Origin: Chryseobacterium indologenes | Lineage (GTDB): Bacteria > Bacteroidota > Bacteroidia > Flavobacteriales > Weeksellaceae | NCBI GenBank assembly: GCA_016025055.1 | Contig: CP065590.1 | Span: 4,588,001 to 4,652,000, forward strand | Direction of reading: 5' to 3' | DNA: 64,000 nt | Part shown: piece after piece, positions 63,839 to 64,000 of the stretch | Position numbering within the stretch: position 1 is the first letter of the stretch | Layout: every line of letters begins with the position of its first letter | Program-made: the position numbers and the translations under genes | The notes under the pieces: generated by a model | Seen by the model: only the letters and a program-made list of their open reading frames with translations | Database searches by the model: none | Told to the model about the DNA's origin: nothing

Positions 63839-64000
63839 TTATTTTATCGCTCCGGATTTCCCCAGAAGTCTTCGAATGTAACCAAGCTGTCCGCTATGGT
63901 AATTTTCGTGAAAACAAAGGGTTGCAAGATCTTTAATTTGATCCTGATTAAATTTTTCAATACTATTGAATTTTGCATCCAGTTTATCCTGAGACTGTTT
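63839..64000 (-). CDS. DinB-like protein, C-terminal fragment cut by the window edge
   Basis: The last 53 codons are visible, ending in a TAA at 63839-63841. The C-terminal DinB helix carries ATLCFHENYHSGQLGYIRRL, with the HxxxH-SGQ metal-ligand pattern intact, and the tail GKSGAIK. It resembles the neighbour at 63195 in the SGQ-G-RR-L part, but has the His that the neighbour lacks. The start and the rest of the fold lie beyond 64000. A 120-bp gap separates it from the DinB-like gene at 63195. Confidence 0.75.
   Translation of the reverse strand, partial: KQSQDKLDAKFNSIEKFNQDQIKDLATLCFHENYHSGQLGYIRRLLGKSGAIK

Overview
The window reads as a stretch of a low-GC Flavobacteriia chromosome, most like Chryseobacterium or a close Weeksellaceae relative. 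Signs of this are a C-terminal Por-type (T9SS) sorting domain, TAnnTTTG-type promoter boxes, few Shine-Dalgarno sequences, signal peptides ending in Q, and families common in this group (DUF4142, DUF4377, DUF892, DcaP-like porins, single-chain glycine dehydrogenase). No phage, insertion sequence, rRNA or CRISPR array is visible. This assignment is inference from gene content.

Layout. 0-3.7 kb: two adjacent sensor kinases on the minus strand; the first runs off the left edge. 3.8-4.5 kb: a Crp/Fnr regulator. 4.7-10.2 kb: a general-stress island with a DUF892 ferritin-like protein, an acidic KGG-motif protein, two DUF2383 (PA2169-type) paralogues, a DUF421 membrane protein, a DUF4142 protein, a VOC protein and a small lipoprotein. 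A palindrome TTATGAT-N4-ATCATAA recurs in its intergenic regions. 10.7 kb: a secreted astacin-like zinc protease. 11.7-23.9 kb: a giant SpvB/FG-GAP/RHS protein (about 3,437 residues once one frameshift is repaired), a T9SS-sorted partner upstream, and a small lipoprotein directly after its variable C-terminal tail, in the arrangement of a polymorphic toxin and its immunity gene. 24.6 kb: tRNA-Arg. 24.7-30 kb: an outer-membrane beta-barrel, lipoprotein and TPR operon. 30.2-43.9 kb: peptidase S15-like hydrolase, APC permease, Mpo1-like protein, transglutaminase-like protein, double DUF4377 lipoprotein, SPFH protein, dGTPase, methyltransferase, Fpg/Nei glycosylase, a nonsense-interrupted GT32 glycosyltransferase and an SMR exporter. 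44-47.3 kb: very small membrane peptides, a predicted three-way-junction RNA, an AAA ATPase/YggS pair and twin micro-lipoproteins. 47.3-50.2 kb: gcvP. 50.6-57.6 kb: porin, Cys/Lys-rich mini-protein, J-domain protein, hydrolase, ECF sigma-factor operon and S9 peptidase. 57.7-64 kb: a minus-strand run of DoxX-like, SRPBCC, SDR, VOC/PhnB, HhH, alpha/beta hydrolase and DinB genes.

One pattern cuts across everything. Fifteen otherwise normal genes are broken by single-base length changes in homopolymers (sixteen sites: thirteen deletions, three insertions), and one more by an in-frame TAG. Adding or removing one base restores family-typical proteins each time, so most are probably uncorrected sequencing errors. 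I annotate these genes over their full repaired span and give the break point. The two micro-lipoproteins are shifted at the identical codon position, which is harder to dismiss.
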